Positions 51,663 through 62,727 of a DNA stretch of 64,000 bases are shown here, piece by piece. The position numbers and the translations under genes are program-made. Position 1 is the stretch's first letter. Every line of letters begins with the position of its first letter. Origin of the DNA: Pseudomonas sp. MN1F (GTDB lineage Bacteria; Pseudomonadota; Gammaproteobacteria; Pseudomonadales; Pseudomonadaceae); contig NZ_VZII01000011.1 of the NCBI RefSeq assembly GCF_009391885.1, forward strand, positions 39,759-103,758. The letters run 5' to 3'. The notes below the pieces were generated by a model that had not been told where the DNA came from, searched no databases, and worked only from the letters and a program-made list of their open reading frames with translations.

Positions 51663-52994
51663 TCAGGTCGGGCTTGAGCGCCCGGTCATTTCCCGGGCCA
51701 TCTCGCTGGCATAGCTGTCGGTCATGCCGGCGATGAAATCGATCATCCGCAGGAACGCCTTGTGCAGCGAGTCTTGCGGGGTGGGTGCATTGTTGCCGAT
51801 CAGATCGAGCACGCGGCGGCTCTTGAACGAAGGGGTACCTCCGCCGTGCTGTTCCAGGGCGGCACCGCAGAACGTGTTGAGGAGGATTTCCAGTGTGGTA
51901 TAGGCGCCTATCTCATGCAGCGTCTTGCGCTTGTCCTGGAAAATCTTGTTGCGTGCCATGTCCTTGGCCTGCAGTACGCAGCGCTTGGCCGGGCCGTGCA
52001 TGTGCTCGACCAGGTCACCGCTCAGGCGCCCGCTCAGCAGTGCTTGCTGCTGCTCGACGAAGGCGCGCGCAGCGGCATTGGTCAGATGCTCGATAGCCTT
52101 GCCACGCAGGATTGCCAGTTTGCGTCGCCGGGAATCGGCAGGGCCAAGCTGGCGATAGGTTTCCGGCAAATCGTCACCGACCAGGTCGAGCAACAGCGCC
52201 TCGACTTCTGCGTAGTCCAGCAGCTCCATTTCCAGGCCGTCTTCCAGGTCGATCAGGGCGTAGCAGATGTCATCTGCCGCCTCCATCAGGTAGACCAGCG
52301 GGTGGCGCGCCCAGCGTTGTTCTTCGAGCAGCGGCAGGCCGAGCTTGCGGGCGATCTGTTCGAGCAGCGGCAACTCGCTCTGGTAGCAGCCGAACTTGTG
52401 CTTCTTGTACCCGAGGGCATCGGCATGCCGGGCCGTCCAAGGGTACTTGAGGTAGGTGCCAAGAGTGGCGTAGGTGAGCCGGGTGCCGCCATCGAACTGG
52501 TGGTATTCGAGTTGGGTGAGCACGCGAAAGCCTTGGGCGTTGCCTTCGAAATTGAGGAAGTCGGCGCGCTCGTCGTCGCTCATGTCGTCCAGCCAGCCAC
52601 GCCCGGCGGCCTGCTGGAACCAGTGGCGAATGGCATCTTCGCCGGAGTGGCCGAACGGCGGGTTGCCAATGTCGTGGGCCAGGCAGGCCGACTGCACGAT
52701 CATGCCCAGGTCGCTGGGCTCGCACCACTCGGGCAGGCTGGCGCGCAGTGTTTCGCCCACGCGCATGCCCAGCGAGCGGCCAACGCAGCTGACTTCCAGT
52801 GAATGGGTCAGGCGCGTATGGATATGGTCGTTGCTGGAAACGGGATGGACCTGGGTCTTGCGCCCGAGGCGGCGAAAAGCCCCTGAGAAGATGATCCGGT
52901 CATGGTCTTTGTGGAAAGGGCTGCGGCCCAGTTCTTCGGCGCTGTAGAGGGCTTTGCCGAGGCGTTCGCGGGTGAGCAGGGTGTGCCAGTCCAA
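51663..52994 (-). CDS. dgt: Deoxyguanosinetriphosphate triphosphohydrolase-like protein
   Basis: This 443-residue HD-domain protein starts at TTG 52994 ([49 protein letters not shown]), with AGGAG eight bases upstream; the extra upstream codons look non-coding. Metal-site motifs are [16 protein letters not shown] and [19 protein letters not shown]. Relatives hydrolyse dGTP or other dNTPs to the nucleoside plus triphosphate. It is full length for the dGTPase-like type 2 group. Confidence 0.92.
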   Translation of the reverse strand: MDWHTLLTRERLGKALYSAEELGRSPFHKDHDRIIFSGAFRRLGRKTQVHPVSSNDHIHTRLTHSLEVSCVGRSLGMRVGETLRASLPEWCEPSDLGMIVQSACLAHDIGNPPFGHSGEDAIRHWFQQAAGRGWLDDMSDDERADFLNFEGNAQGFRVLTQLEYHQFDGGTRLTYATLGTYLKYPWTARHADALGYKKHKFGCYQSELPLLEQIARKLGLPLLEEQRWARHPLVYLMEAADDICYALIDLEDGLEMELLDYAEVEALLLDLVGDDLPETYRQLGPADSRRRKLAILRGKAIEHLTNAAARAFVEQQQALLSGRLSGDLVEHMHGPAKRCVLQAKDMARNKIFQDKRKTLHEIGAYTTLEILLNTFCGAALEQHGGGTPSFKSRRVLDLIGNNAPTPQDSLHKAFLRMIDFIAGMTDSYASEMAREMTGRSSPT

Positions 52995-53063
52995 GGCGCG
53001 GTCTCCTTCGATCGAAGGGTATAGCTTCCGGTGTCGTGAGCAGGCGTGCAAGGGGCAGATCGA

Positions 53064-53090
53064 GACCGGCCCTGTGGGATCAGGGCCGGT
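53064..53090 (-). terminator. Hairpin after the yqjD/yqjE-like operon
   Basis: ACCGGCCCTG (53064-53073) pairs exactly with CAGGGCCGGT (53081-53090). It lies 6 bases beyond the stop of the last gene (53097) of the three-gene minus-strand operon. A T tract is lacking, so termination is inferred from the GC-rich stem and position. Confidence 0.6.
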
Positions 53091-53096
53091 GAGCGT

Positions 53097-53426
53097 TCAA
53101 GGGCGACGATTGCCCTGCAGGTAGAGGCGCACCAGGGGTAACAGGCTGGTTCCCAGGCGGACCAGGCGGTGCAGGTTACCGCTGCGCACTCCCTTGCCGG
53201 TCAGAAAGCCCAACGCCACGACGGCGCCGATGCCCCACAACGGCGCGTGTTTGATACCCAGCCCGTCATGCAGCGAGCTGCCCATGCCGCGCAGGCGCTG
53301 CAAGGGTTGCAGCAGCTGCCCGGACTCATGGCGAATCTCCTGGCGGTGCATTTCCATGCGCAGGCGCAGCAACGCTTTGCGCAGTTCCCGTGGGTTACGG
53401 GTATTCGGTAGTTCAGGCAGGCTCAT
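53097..53426 (-). CDS. Hypothetical protein, last gene of the yqjD/yqjE-like operon
   Basis: This 109-residue basic protein begins MSLPELPNTRNPRELRKALLRLRMEMHRQEIRHES. It has one weak hydrophobic stretch (APLWGIGAVVALGFLTGKG) and overlaps the phage-holin-like gene by 4 bases. In enterobacteria the third gene at this place is yqjK; similarity is positional only. It is probably membrane associated, function unknown. Confidence 0.72.
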   Translation of the reverse strand: MSLPELPNTRNPRELRKALLRLRMEMHRQEIRHESGQLLQPLQRLRGMGSSLHDGLGIKHAPLWGIGAVVALGFLTGKGVRSGNLHRLVRLGTSLLPLVRLYLQGNRRP

Positions 53427-53797
53427 GGCAACAGGCGCTCCCGGTCCTTGGCCAGTTCATCGAGGGTCGCACCAAAGGGTGAGGACTCATCGAACACGGC
53501 TGCTTTCAGGCGCAGGCCGCAATACAGCGCCGCCGCTCCATAGAAGACGCACAGGCCAATGATGCCAGCCAGGCGATAGCTGTCCCACAGCAGCACCAGC
53601 AACAAGCCGGACAAGGCCGTCAGCAGCAGCAGCGCGAACACCAGTGCCAGGCCGGCGAACAGCAGCAGGCTCAGGGTGCGGGCTTTCTGTTCCTGCAGCT
53701 CGATGCCGAACAGTTCGATGTGGCTGTGCAGCAGCCCCAGCAGCGCCGCGCCCAGGCGTTTGCCCGAGGCGCTGGTGCCAATGCTGTCATTCTCCAT
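53423..53797 (-). CDS. YqjE/phage-holin-III-like membrane protein
   Basis: This 124-residue protein has an N-terminal amphipathic stretch (GAALLGLLHSHIELFGIELQEQKAR) and two strong helices (TLSLLLFAGLALVFALLLLTALSGLLLVLL and LAGIIGLCVFYGAAALYCGLRL). This matches the Phage_holin_3_6/YqjE family. It lies 9 bases after the YqjD-like gene. Family members are inner-membrane proteins of unknown role; no phage genes are nearby. Confidence 0.82.
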   Translation of the reverse strand: MENDSIGTSASGKRLGAALLGLLHSHIELFGIELQEQKARTLSLLLFAGLALVFALLLLTALSGLLLVLLWDSYRLAGIIGLCVFYGAAALYCGLRLKAAVFDESSPFGATLDELAKDRERLLP

Positions 53798-53806
53798 GGG
53801 GACTCC

Positions 53807-54121
53807 TCAGCGCCGATTGGCCAGCAGGCCGATCAACAGGCCGACGCCTGCGGCAATACCAATGGCCTGCCAGGGTTTTTCCTGGACGTACTGTTCGGCG
53901 CTGCCAAGGGCTGCCTGGCCGCGCTCACGCACCGAGTCCTGAGTCAGTTGCAAGGTTTCACGGGCTTGGGTCAGGCGATCGTGGATCTGCTCGCGCAGCT
54001 CGTCGGCCTGGTCGCCCGCCAGGTTGGCGGTATCGGCCAGCAATCGCTCGGTATCACGAACCAAGGCCTGGAAGTCAGCCATCAATATCTCTTGTGCAGT
54101 CTTTGCCGATTTGCTGGCCAT
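53807..54121 (-). CDS. YqjD/ElaB family (DUF883) membrane-anchored protein
   Basis: This 104-residue protein starts at ATG 54121 after GGGAGAG. It is a long helical DUF883 region (ILMADFQALVRDTERLLADTANLAGDQADELREQIHDRLTQARETL) ending in a C-terminal membrane anchor (PWQAIGIAAGVGLLIGLLANRR). ElaB/YqjD proteins bind ribosomes at the inner membrane in stationary phase in E. coli; the same role is inferred. Confidence 0.87.
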   Translation of the reverse strand: MASKSAKTAQEILMADFQALVRDTERLLADTANLAGDQADELREQIHDRLTQARETLQLTQDSVRERGQAALGSAEQYVQEKPWQAIGIAAGVGLLIGLLANRR

Positions 54122-54197
54122 GGGGCTCTCCCTATGCAGGTGTGCAGGTGTGTAGGTTATTCGAGTGACCGGGTGTGTGGAAGGTTCACTGGCAGTG

Positions 54198-54214
54198 CTG
54201 GTATGGGCCTTGCT
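54198..54214 (+). promoter_or_regulatory. Possible sigma54 promoter upstream of the ammonium transporter
   Basis: CTGGTATGGGCCTTGCT has GG-N10-GC spacing and a TTGCT -12 element on the strand of the transporter gene, 230 bases before its start. The -24 side (TGGTAT) departs from TGGCAC and the leader would be long, so this is tentative. The rest of 54122-54443 shows no gene. Confidence 0.35.
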
Positions 54215-54443
54215 ACTGAGATTTGCCACAACGCGGGGCGTAACCCGGGGCGGTGCGCCGAACCAGGGCGTCGATCCTGGCGGATACCGATAAACCTTAA
54301 CCCAATCCACGACAAACCCAAGAAAAAACCACGCAGGCCGCGCCCGGTTCGGCAAAACAGGGCAAAAGCTGGCACCGATTCGGTGCAGGGATGCAGGTTC
54401 TTGAACTGTCCTGGTGCTTTTTTTCAGCAGGTCTGCCTCTTTC

Positions 54444-55652
54444 ATGGAAAACATGCACAGCGCGATGGACTCTCTTGTCCACGGCTCCAACACCCTGTTC
54501 ATCCTCATGGGCGCCATTCTGGTGCTCGCCATGCACGCCGGCTTCGCTTTTCTCGAAGTGGGCACCGTGCGCCACAAGAACCAGGTCAACGCGCTGTCGA
54601 AGATCCTCAGCGATTTCGCCATCTCCGCGCTGGTGTATTTCTTCATCGGCTACTGGATCGCCTATGGCGTGAATTTCCTGCAGCCTGCATCGCAACTGGC
54701 TGCCGAGCACGGCTATGCGCTGGTCAAATGCTTCTTCCTGCTGACCTTCGCTGCCGCGATTCCCGCGATCATCTCGGGGGGGATCGCCGAACGTGCGCGC
54801 TTCGCACCGCAGCTGTGCGCCACGGCGCTGATCGTGGCGTTCATCTACCCATTCTTCGAAGGTGTGGTGTGGAATGGCAATTTCGGCGTGCAGGCTTGGC
54901 TGCAGGCCCGCTTCGGTGCGCCGTTCCATGACTTTGCCGGCTCGGTGGTGGTGCATGCCATGGGCGGCTGGCTGGCGCTGGCGGCGGTGCTGTTGCTGGG
55001 CGCGCGGCGGGGGCGCTATCGCGACGGCCGCCTGGTGGCCTTTGCCCCGTCGAGCATTCCGTTCCTGGCGCTGGGCTCGTGGATCCTGATCATCGGCTGG
55101 TTCGGCTTCAACGTGATGAGCGCCCAGACGTTGCAGGGTGTCAGCGGCCTGGTGGCGATCAACTCGCTGATGGCCATGGTCGGCGGTACCCTGGCCGCCT
55201 TGCTGGCCGGGCGCAACGACCCGGGCTTCCTGCACAACGGGCCGTTGGCCGGGCTGGTGGCAATCTGTGCCGGCTCTGACCTCATGCACCCCATTGGTGC
55301 GCTGGTCACCGGGCTGGTGGCCGGGGTGCTGTTCGTCTGGAGTTTCACGGCCGCACAGAACCGCTGGAAGATCGATGATGTGCTCGGTGTCTGGCCACTG
55401 CACGGTTTGTGCGGCCTGTGGGGGGGAATCGCTTGTGGTGTGTTTGGTCAGGCAGCGCTGGGGGGGATGGGCGGGGTCAGCCTGATAAGCCAACTGCTGG
55501 GCAGCCTGGCGGGCGTGCTGGTCGCACTGGTCGGAGGCTTTGCCGTGTACGGACTGATTCGCCAGGTAAATGGCTTGCGTTTGAGCCATGAACAGGAGTT
55601 CCAGGGCGCGGACCTGTCGCTGCACCGCATCGGTGCCACCAGTCAGGATTGA
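54444..55652 (+). CDS. amtB: Ammonium transporter (Amt family)
   Basis: This 402-residue protein with about 11 membrane helices starts at ATG 54444 (MENMHSAMDSLVHGSNTLFILMGAILVLAMHAGFAFLEVG). Amt signatures include AIISGGIAERARF, FHDFAGSVVVHAMGGWLAL (conserved Asp and first pore His), and WPLHGLCGLWGGIACGVFG (second pore His). It imports ammonium. It lacks an adjacent glnK, so it is probably a second Amt of the cell rather than the classic glnK-amtB pair. Confidence 0.93.
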   Translation: MENMHSAMDSLVHGSNTLFILMGAILVLAMHAGFAFLEVGTVRHKNQVNALSKILSDFAISALVYFFIGYWIAYGVNFLQPASQLAAEHGYALVKCFFLLTFAAAIPAIISGGIAERARFAPQLCATALIVAFIYPFFEGVVWNGNFGVQAWLQARFGAPFHDFAGSVVVHAMGGWLALAAVLLLGARRGRYRDGRLVAFAPSSIPFLALGSWILIIGWFGFNVMSAQTLQGVSGLVAINSLMAMVGGTLAALLAGRNDPGFLHNGPLAGLVAICAGSDLMHPIGALVTGLVAGVLFVWSFTAAQNRWKIDDVLGVWPLHGLCGLWGGIACGVFGQAALGGMGGVSLISQLLGSLAGVLVALVGGFAVYGLIRQVNGLRLSHEQEFQGADLSLHRIGATSQD

Positions 55653-55728
55653 GCAGGGTCAGGTGCAGAGGGGGCAGGACAGACTTAGAATGAGTTTCTT
55701 CCTACAGCCAAATCGGGACTTGCCCTCC

Positions 55729-55968
55729 ATGCTGCCTGAATGCCAACTCTTCAGCACCGTCGGGTGCCACTTGTGCGAAGTGGCCGAAGACGTGCTGATG
55801 CCCTTCGTTGAACACGGCTTGCTGATCGAGTTGGTCGACATCGCCGATGACCAGGCGTTGTTCGAGCGGTACGGTCTGGTCATTCCGGTGTTGCGGCGCA
55901 GCGATACGTCGGCAGAGCTGCATTGGCCATTCGATGCCGAGCAGGTAGTGGCCTTCCTCGCCCAGTGA
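55729..55968 (+). CDS. Glutaredoxin-like thioredoxin-fold protein (DUF836)
   Basis: I chose ATG 55729 (MLPECQLFSTVGCHLCEVAEDVLMPFVEHGLLIELVDIADDQALFERYGLVIPVLRRSD), 79 residues, the usual size for DUF836. ATG 55690 would add 13 residues. The CHLC motif (residues 13-16) is the redox-active CxxC, and IPVL supplies the cis-proline. It is probably a small thiol-redox protein. It follows the transporter by 76 bases. Confidence 0.8.
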   Translation: MLPECQLFSTVGCHLCEVAEDVLMPFVEHGLLIELVDIADDQALFERYGLVIPVLRRSDTSAELHWPFDAEQVVAFLAQ

Positions 55969-56076
55969 CGGGCAGAGGGAAGGCCTGCCCTCGTGCATCG
56001 CCGGCGGGCCAGAAATGATGATGTCGCACCGTTGAATGGTCATCGGTACTTTTGCATTGTCATCGAGAGCCCCGTC

Positions 56077-56508
56077 ATGCTGATCACGCCACATTTCTCC
56101 CTGGAAGAACTGATTACTTCGCAAATTGCCGCGAGAGATGGGTTGGATAACACCCCTACGCCTGCAGTCCTGAGTAATTTGCGCCTGCTTTGCCAAGTGC
56201 TGGAGCAGGTCCGGGTGTTGTTGGGTTGCCCCATCATCGTCAGCAGCGGATACCGCAGCGCGGCAGTCAATGCGCGCGTCGGCGGGGCGCGAGGCAGCCA
56301 GCACGTGCAAGGCCTGGCAGCGGATTTCACGGTGATCGGCGTCGACAACCGGGAAGTGGTCAGGCAGATAAGCAAGAGTGACGTGGCGTTCGACCAGTTG
56401 ATCCTCGAGTTCGACAGCTGGGTTCACCTGTCGGTGTCAGCCGTCGCGCCGCGCCGCGAAGTGCTGACCATTCGCAAGGGTACGGGCTACCTGCCAGGCT
56501 TGCAGTGA
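56077..56508 (+). CDS. Peptidase M15A-like protein (phage-type D,D-carboxypeptidase fold)
   Basis: This 143-residue protein starts at ATG 56077 (MLITPHFSLEELITSQIAARDGLDNTPTPAVLSNLRLLCQVLEQVR). It carries the M15 zinc-site motifs SSGYRSAAVNARVGGARGSQHVQGLAADF (His and Asp ligands) and WVHLSVS (third His). Such domains cleave peptidoglycan peptides or occur in phage structural proteins. No signal peptide is present, so its site of action is unclear. No other phage gene is nearby. Confidence 0.82.
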   Translation: MLITPHFSLEELITSQIAARDGLDNTPTPAVLSNLRLLCQVLEQVRVLLGCPIIVSSGYRSAAVNARVGGARGSQHVQGLAADFTVIGVDNREVVRQISKSDVAFDQLILEFDSWVHLSVSAVAPRREVLTIRKGTGYLPGLQ

Positions 56509-56520
56509 CGTCCTGGCCGA

Positions 56521-56564
56521 TTGACGCAGCGGTGTCACTCTTCGTATGCTGTATATAAATACAG
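56521..56564 (+). promoter_or_regulatory. SOS promoter: LexA box overlapping a sigma70 promoter
   Basis: CTGTATATAAATACAG at 56549-56564 is a full match to the LexA consensus CTGT-N8-ACAG with an AT-rich centre. A sigma70-like promoter fits beside it: TTGACG (56521-56526), 18 bases, TATGCT (56545-56550). LexA binding would cover the -10 element. The box ends 15 bases before the next gene. Confidence 0.85.
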
Positions 56565-56579
56565 TATCGAGGTGGAACC

Positions 56580-56888
56580 ATGCTCAACGTCGAGCAACTC
56601 AAGTACAGCATCAACCGCATGCCGGTCGAGCGGGTGTGCGATGCCGTGCTGGAATTGCGCCTCGAAGGTCTGGTCACCGATGACCGTACGCCATTCGGCA
56701 AGGTGCATTTCAATACCTGTTTTGCAGAAATCGAGGCCTTGTTCCAGCGTGCCGGTTACCATCGGGGGCTGGATGTGGTGGGTTACCAGGGCCTGGTCTA
56801 TGCACTCTATGACCCCGGGCGTTGGGAACCCGTGCAGGTCCTGCGCTGGTTGAAGGCGCATAGCGAGGGGATGGTCGAGGCTGGTTGA
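56580..56888 (+). CDS. Unknown protein of a predicted SOS (LexA) regulon
   Basis: This 102-residue protein reads MLNVEQLKYSINRMPVERVCDAVLELRLEGLVTDDRTPFGKVHFNTCFAEIEALFQRAGYHRGLDVVGYQGLVYALYDPGRWEPVQVLRWLKAHSEGMVEAG. GAGGTGG lies just before the ATG. It has no signal peptide, membrane segment or domain that I recognise. The LexA box immediately upstream predicts induction by DNA damage. Codon use is typical of the genome, so it is not obviously mobile. A role in the damage response is inferred only from the promoter. Confidence 0.82.
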   Translation: MLNVEQLKYSINRMPVERVCDAVLELRLEGLVTDDRTPFGKVHFNTCFAEIEALFQRAGYHRGLDVVGYQGLVYALYDPGRWEPVQVLRWLKAHSEGMVEAG

Positions 56889-56938
56889 GGCACCGGGCTT
56901 GGGGGATAATGCTTGGCTTTGATTGCTCGAGCCCTGCC

Positions 56939-57823
56939 ATGACTACGCCTTTCGACCCCGCCCACCAGCAAGCCAGTACGGTTTGCCTGCCGCCCGGCAA
57001 CTGGGCCACGGTGCTCGATTGCCTGTGCGACCATTTCAAGGCCATCGAGCGCGCGCAGTGGCTCGACCGCTTCGCGCGCGGTCGGGTGCTGGATGCCGAG
57101 GGCAGGGCGATTGCCGCCGACTTGCCATACCGTCGCGGCATGCGCCTTCACTATTTTCGCGAGGTACCCAACGAGCGGCCGATCCCGGTGCAGGAGACCA
57201 TCCTGCATGTGGACGAGCACCTGGTGGTGGCTGACAAACCGCACTTTCTGCCGGTGACACCCACGGGTGAATACGTCGAGCAAACCCTGTTGCGCCGCCT
57301 GATCCGGCGCCTGGACAACCCGCATCTGGTGCCGTTGCACCGCATCGACCGGCACACGGCCGGGTTGGTGCTGTTCTCTGCCAATCCACAGACGCGCAGC
57401 GCGTATCAGCGGTTGTTCCCGGAGCGGCGGATCGACAAGCGCTATCAAGCCATTGCTGCCGCGTTGCCGCAGCAGGCATTCCCCTTGGTGCACAAAAGTC
57501 GCCTGGTGCATGGCGAGCCGTTCTTCCGCATGCACGAAGTGGCGGGGGAGGCCAACAGCGAGACCTTTGCCGAAGTGCTGGAGAAGCATGGCGAGTTGTG
57601 GCGTTACGGGCTGTCGCCGGTAACGGGCAAGACGCATCAGTTGCGGGTGCACATGGCGGCGTTGGGGGCGGGGATCTGCAATGACCCGTTCTATCCCGAA
57701 TTGCTCAAGGAAGAAGACGACTATCAGCGGCCGTTGAAACTGCTGGCGCAGAGCTTGCGCTTTGCCGACCCGTTGACCGGCGAGGAGCGTTACTTCGAGA
57801 GCCGGCTGGCCCTGGACTGGTAA
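56939..57823 (+). CDS. Pseudouridine synthase, RluA family
   Basis: This 294-residue protein starts at ATG 56939 (MTTPFDPAHQQASTVCLPPGNWATVLDCLCDHFKAIERAQW); ATG 56909 is an alternative. The catalytic motif is VPLHRIDRHTAGLVLFS (catalytic Asp in HRID), with the earlier DKPHFLPVTPTG and the late GKTHQLRVHMAALG. It isomerises uridine in rRNA or tRNA; which site cannot be told. It resembles the tRNA/23S rRNA group by length. Confidence 0.9.
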   Translation: MTTPFDPAHQQASTVCLPPGNWATVLDCLCDHFKAIERAQWLDRFARGRVLDAEGRAIAADLPYRRGMRLHYFREVPNERPIPVQETILHVDEHLVVADKPHFLPVTPTGEYVEQTLLRRLIRRLDNPHLVPLHRIDRHTAGLVLFSANPQTRSAYQRLFPERRIDKRYQAIAAALPQQAFPLVHKSRLVHGEPFFRMHEVAGEANSETFAEVLEKHGELWRYGLSPVTGKTHQLRVHMAALGAGICNDPFYPELLKEEDDYQRPLKLLAQSLRFADPLTGEERYFESRLALDW

Positions 57824-57825
57824 GG

Positions 57826-57878
57826 TGAACTGCGCCCCTGACGTTGGACAAAAAGTCCAGCCTCAGGGGCGCAGTTCA
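57826..57878. terminator. Bidirectional terminator between the pseudouridine synthase gene and aer
   Basis: TGAACTGCGCCCCTGA (57826-57841) pairs exactly with TCAGGGGCGCAGTTCA (57863-57878). The interior TGGAC-AAAAA-GTCCA extends the stem. It starts 3 bases after one stop and ends 20 bases before the convergent aer stop. Confidence 0.85.
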
Positions 57879-57897
57879 GTGACCGCCTAGGCCAGAA

Positions 57898-59463
57898 CTA
57901 GCGGTTGAACCGCTCCACCAGCGAATACTGCCCGCCGGCAGTGGTGGTCAGCTCCTCGCTGAGCAGCGCCGAATGCTGCGCCTGCTCGGCTGTCTGGTCG
58001 GCCAGTTCGGCGATGGTGCTGATGTTGCGGCTGATCTCGTCGGCCACTGCAGTCTGCTCTTCGGTGGCGGCGGCAATCTGGGTCGCCATGTCGGTGATAT
58101 TGGCCACGGCTTCGCTGATCCCGACCAGTGCCTGGTCGGCCTGCATGACGCGGTCAACGCCTTCCTGGGCCTGGCGGTGGCCGGTTTCCATGGTCAGTAC
58201 GGCGTTGTTGGCCGTTTGTTGCAGTTTGGCGATCAGGCCGTGGATCTGCCCCGTCGATTCGGCGGTGCGCTGGGCCAGCTGGCGCACTTCGTCGGCGACC
58301 ACGGCGAAACCACGGCCCATCTCGCCGGCACGCGCCGCTTCGATGGCGGCGTTCAGTGCCAGCAGGTTGGTCTGGTCGGCAATGCCCTTGATCACATCGA
58401 CCACGCCACCGATCTCGTCACTGTCCTTGGCCAGCTGGGTCACGGTCTGGCCGGTTTCGCCCACGGCGGTCGACAGGCGCTCGATGGCATCGCGGGTTTC
58501 CCCGGCGATCTGCCGGCCCTGGCTGGTCAGGCGGTTGGCTTCCTGAGTGGCGTCTGCGGTGCGCTGCACGTGGTTGGCCACTTCCTGCGTGGTAGCGGCC
58601 ATCTGGTTGACGGCGGCGGCGACCTGCTCGGTCTCCACGCGCTGGCGCTCCAGGCCCGAGGAGCTCTTGTGCGCCAGGACATCGGACTGGCGCGCCTGCT
58701 CGCTGAGGTGCTCGGCGCTGTCCTGCAGGCGGGTCAGGCAGGTCTTCATGCGCGCGTCCTGGCTGAGCATGGCCATCTCCAGGCGTGCCTGTACCCCACG
58801 GCTGTCGGTGTACATCTGCGCGATCAGCGGGTCGGAGGTGGTCTGTTCGGCCAGGCGCAGCAAGCGTTTCAGGCCACGCTGCTGCCAGCTCAGGCCGAGC
58901 AGGCCGAGCGGTACCGACAGGCCGGCGGCCAGGGCGAAGCCCCACGAGTGGCCGAGCCAGTTGCCAATCAGGAAACCGACCTGGCTGATCAGGATGAACG
59001 GCAGCCAGTCCTGCAGCACCGGTAGCCAGCGATCACGCCGCGGGATGGCGGTCTTGCCATCGTTGATGCGCTGGTACAAGGCCTCGGCACGGCGGATCTG
59101 TTCGGCGCTAGGCTTGACCCGCACCGACTCGAAGCCAACGACCTGGTTGTTCTCGAAAATCGGGGTGACGTAGGCGTTTACCCAGTAGTGATCGCCGGAT
59201 TTGCAACGGTTCTTGACGATGCCCATCCACGGCAAGCCCTGCTTGAGGGTTTGCCACATGTGGGCAAACACCGCAGTCGGCACATCGGGGTGGCGCACCA
59301 GGTTGTGGGGGGCGCCAATCAGCTCCTCGCGGGTGAAACCGCTGATCTCGATGAATGCATCGTTGCAGTAGGTGATCACACCCTTGGCATTGGTGGTGGA
59401 GATCAACCGTTGTTGGGCAGGGAAGGTCCGTTCCCTCTGGGTAATCGGCTGGTTGTTACGCAT
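57898..59463 (-). CDS. aer: Aerotaxis receptor Aer (PAS-HAMP-like-MCP)
   Basis: This 521-residue protein starts at ATG 59463 ([62 protein letters not shown]). The N-terminal FAD-type PAS domain (about 15-120) is followed by a membrane hairpin (about 155-200) and the MCP signalling domain. The MCP tip is [40 protein letters not shown]. It senses redox or energy state rather than an external ligand. The longer upstream frame is rejected. Confidence 0.94.
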   Translation of the reverse strand: MRNNQPITQRERTFPAQQRLISTTNAKGVITYCNDAFIEISGFTREELIGAPHNLVRHPDVPTAVFAHMWQTLKQGLPWMGIVKNRCKSGDHYWVNAYVTPIFENNQVVGFESVRVKPSAEQIRRAEALYQRINDGKTAIPRRDRWLPVLQDWLPFILISQVGFLIGNWLGHSWGFALAAGLSVPLGLLGLSWQQRGLKRLLRLAEQTTSDPLIAQMYTDSRGVQARLEMAMLSQDARMKTCLTRLQDSAEHLSEQARQSDVLAHKSSSGLERQRVETEQVAAAVNQMAATTQEVANHVQRTADATQEANRLTSQGRQIAGETRDAIERLSTAVGETGQTVTQLAKDSDEIGGVVDVIKGIADQTNLLALNAAIEAARAGEMGRGFAVVADEVRQLAQRTAESTGQIHGLIAKLQQTANNAVLTMETGHRQAQEGVDRVMQADQALVGISEAVANITDMATQIAAATEEQTAVADEISRNISTIAELADQTAEQAQHSALLSEELTTTAGGQYSLVERFNR

Positions 59464-59763
59464 GGGTTGAATAATCCGCAAGGCTTTCGACTGATATCGG
59501 CAAGCCACTGGTTTTATTGAATGGATATTTAATTTAGTTGATCTGTGGCAATTGGCCGCTATTGCGGGTGCGCTATGGGAAACTGGATATTCGCAGCAGA
59601 TTGTCCATATTTGTGACCATATTGTGGCAAATCGGGGGCATGATGACTGACCGGCCATTAAAGTGCTACTGCCGGGTGCCTGATGTTTTTCTGTGGTGGA
59701 GCGAAGATCGAGCGCCCCCCGCGCGGCGCTCGATCTTCGCCGACGCTACAACTGCCAAGCCAA
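59464..59763. other. Intergenic region between acnA end and aer start
   Basis: The part near aer is AT-rich and should carry its promoter; I did not find a convincing consensus. The part near acnA holds the palindrome at 59701-59740. Short frames here are not credible genes. Confidence 0.5.
59701..59740. repeat. Extragenic palindrome related to the 106-base palindrome
   Basis: GCGAAGATCGAGCGCC (59701-59716) pairs exactly with GGCGCTCGATCTTCGC (59725-59740) across an eight-base loop. The GATCGAGCGCC core is shared with the palindrome at 7368-7473. It lies 23 bases after the acnA stop and may terminate or stabilise the acnA transcript. Confidence 0.8.
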
Positions 59764-62505
<2,742 letters not shown>

Positions 62506-62727
62506 TGCCAACTCCTTGTGCGGCGGGGCCCGGCACTGCGGGTTATGGCCGGTGCCAGCGCGCTGTTTCGGCCCGTACGGCACGGGCCTGGCTGAAGGGT
62601 CAGGGTAGCTCTGTTTGCTGCCCCTGACTCTTTTCTGGACCGGCGGGGCATGTCGCAGGTTCCGATCTTCCTTTATCATCGCCGCCCTGCCGGCGCCCGT
62701 AGTGCGCCAGCCGTAGTGGAGTGAGAG

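Noticed and set aside
53423..53797. Phage-holin-like gene as a sign of a prophage
   Set aside because: The gene belongs to the YqjD/YqjE-type housekeeping operon and no phage structural or lysis genes are nearby.
54370..54390. TGGCACCGATTCGGTGC as a sigma54 promoter for the ammonium transporter
   Set aside because: The GG and GC are separated by 12 rather than 10 bases; it is better read as a short inverted repeat.
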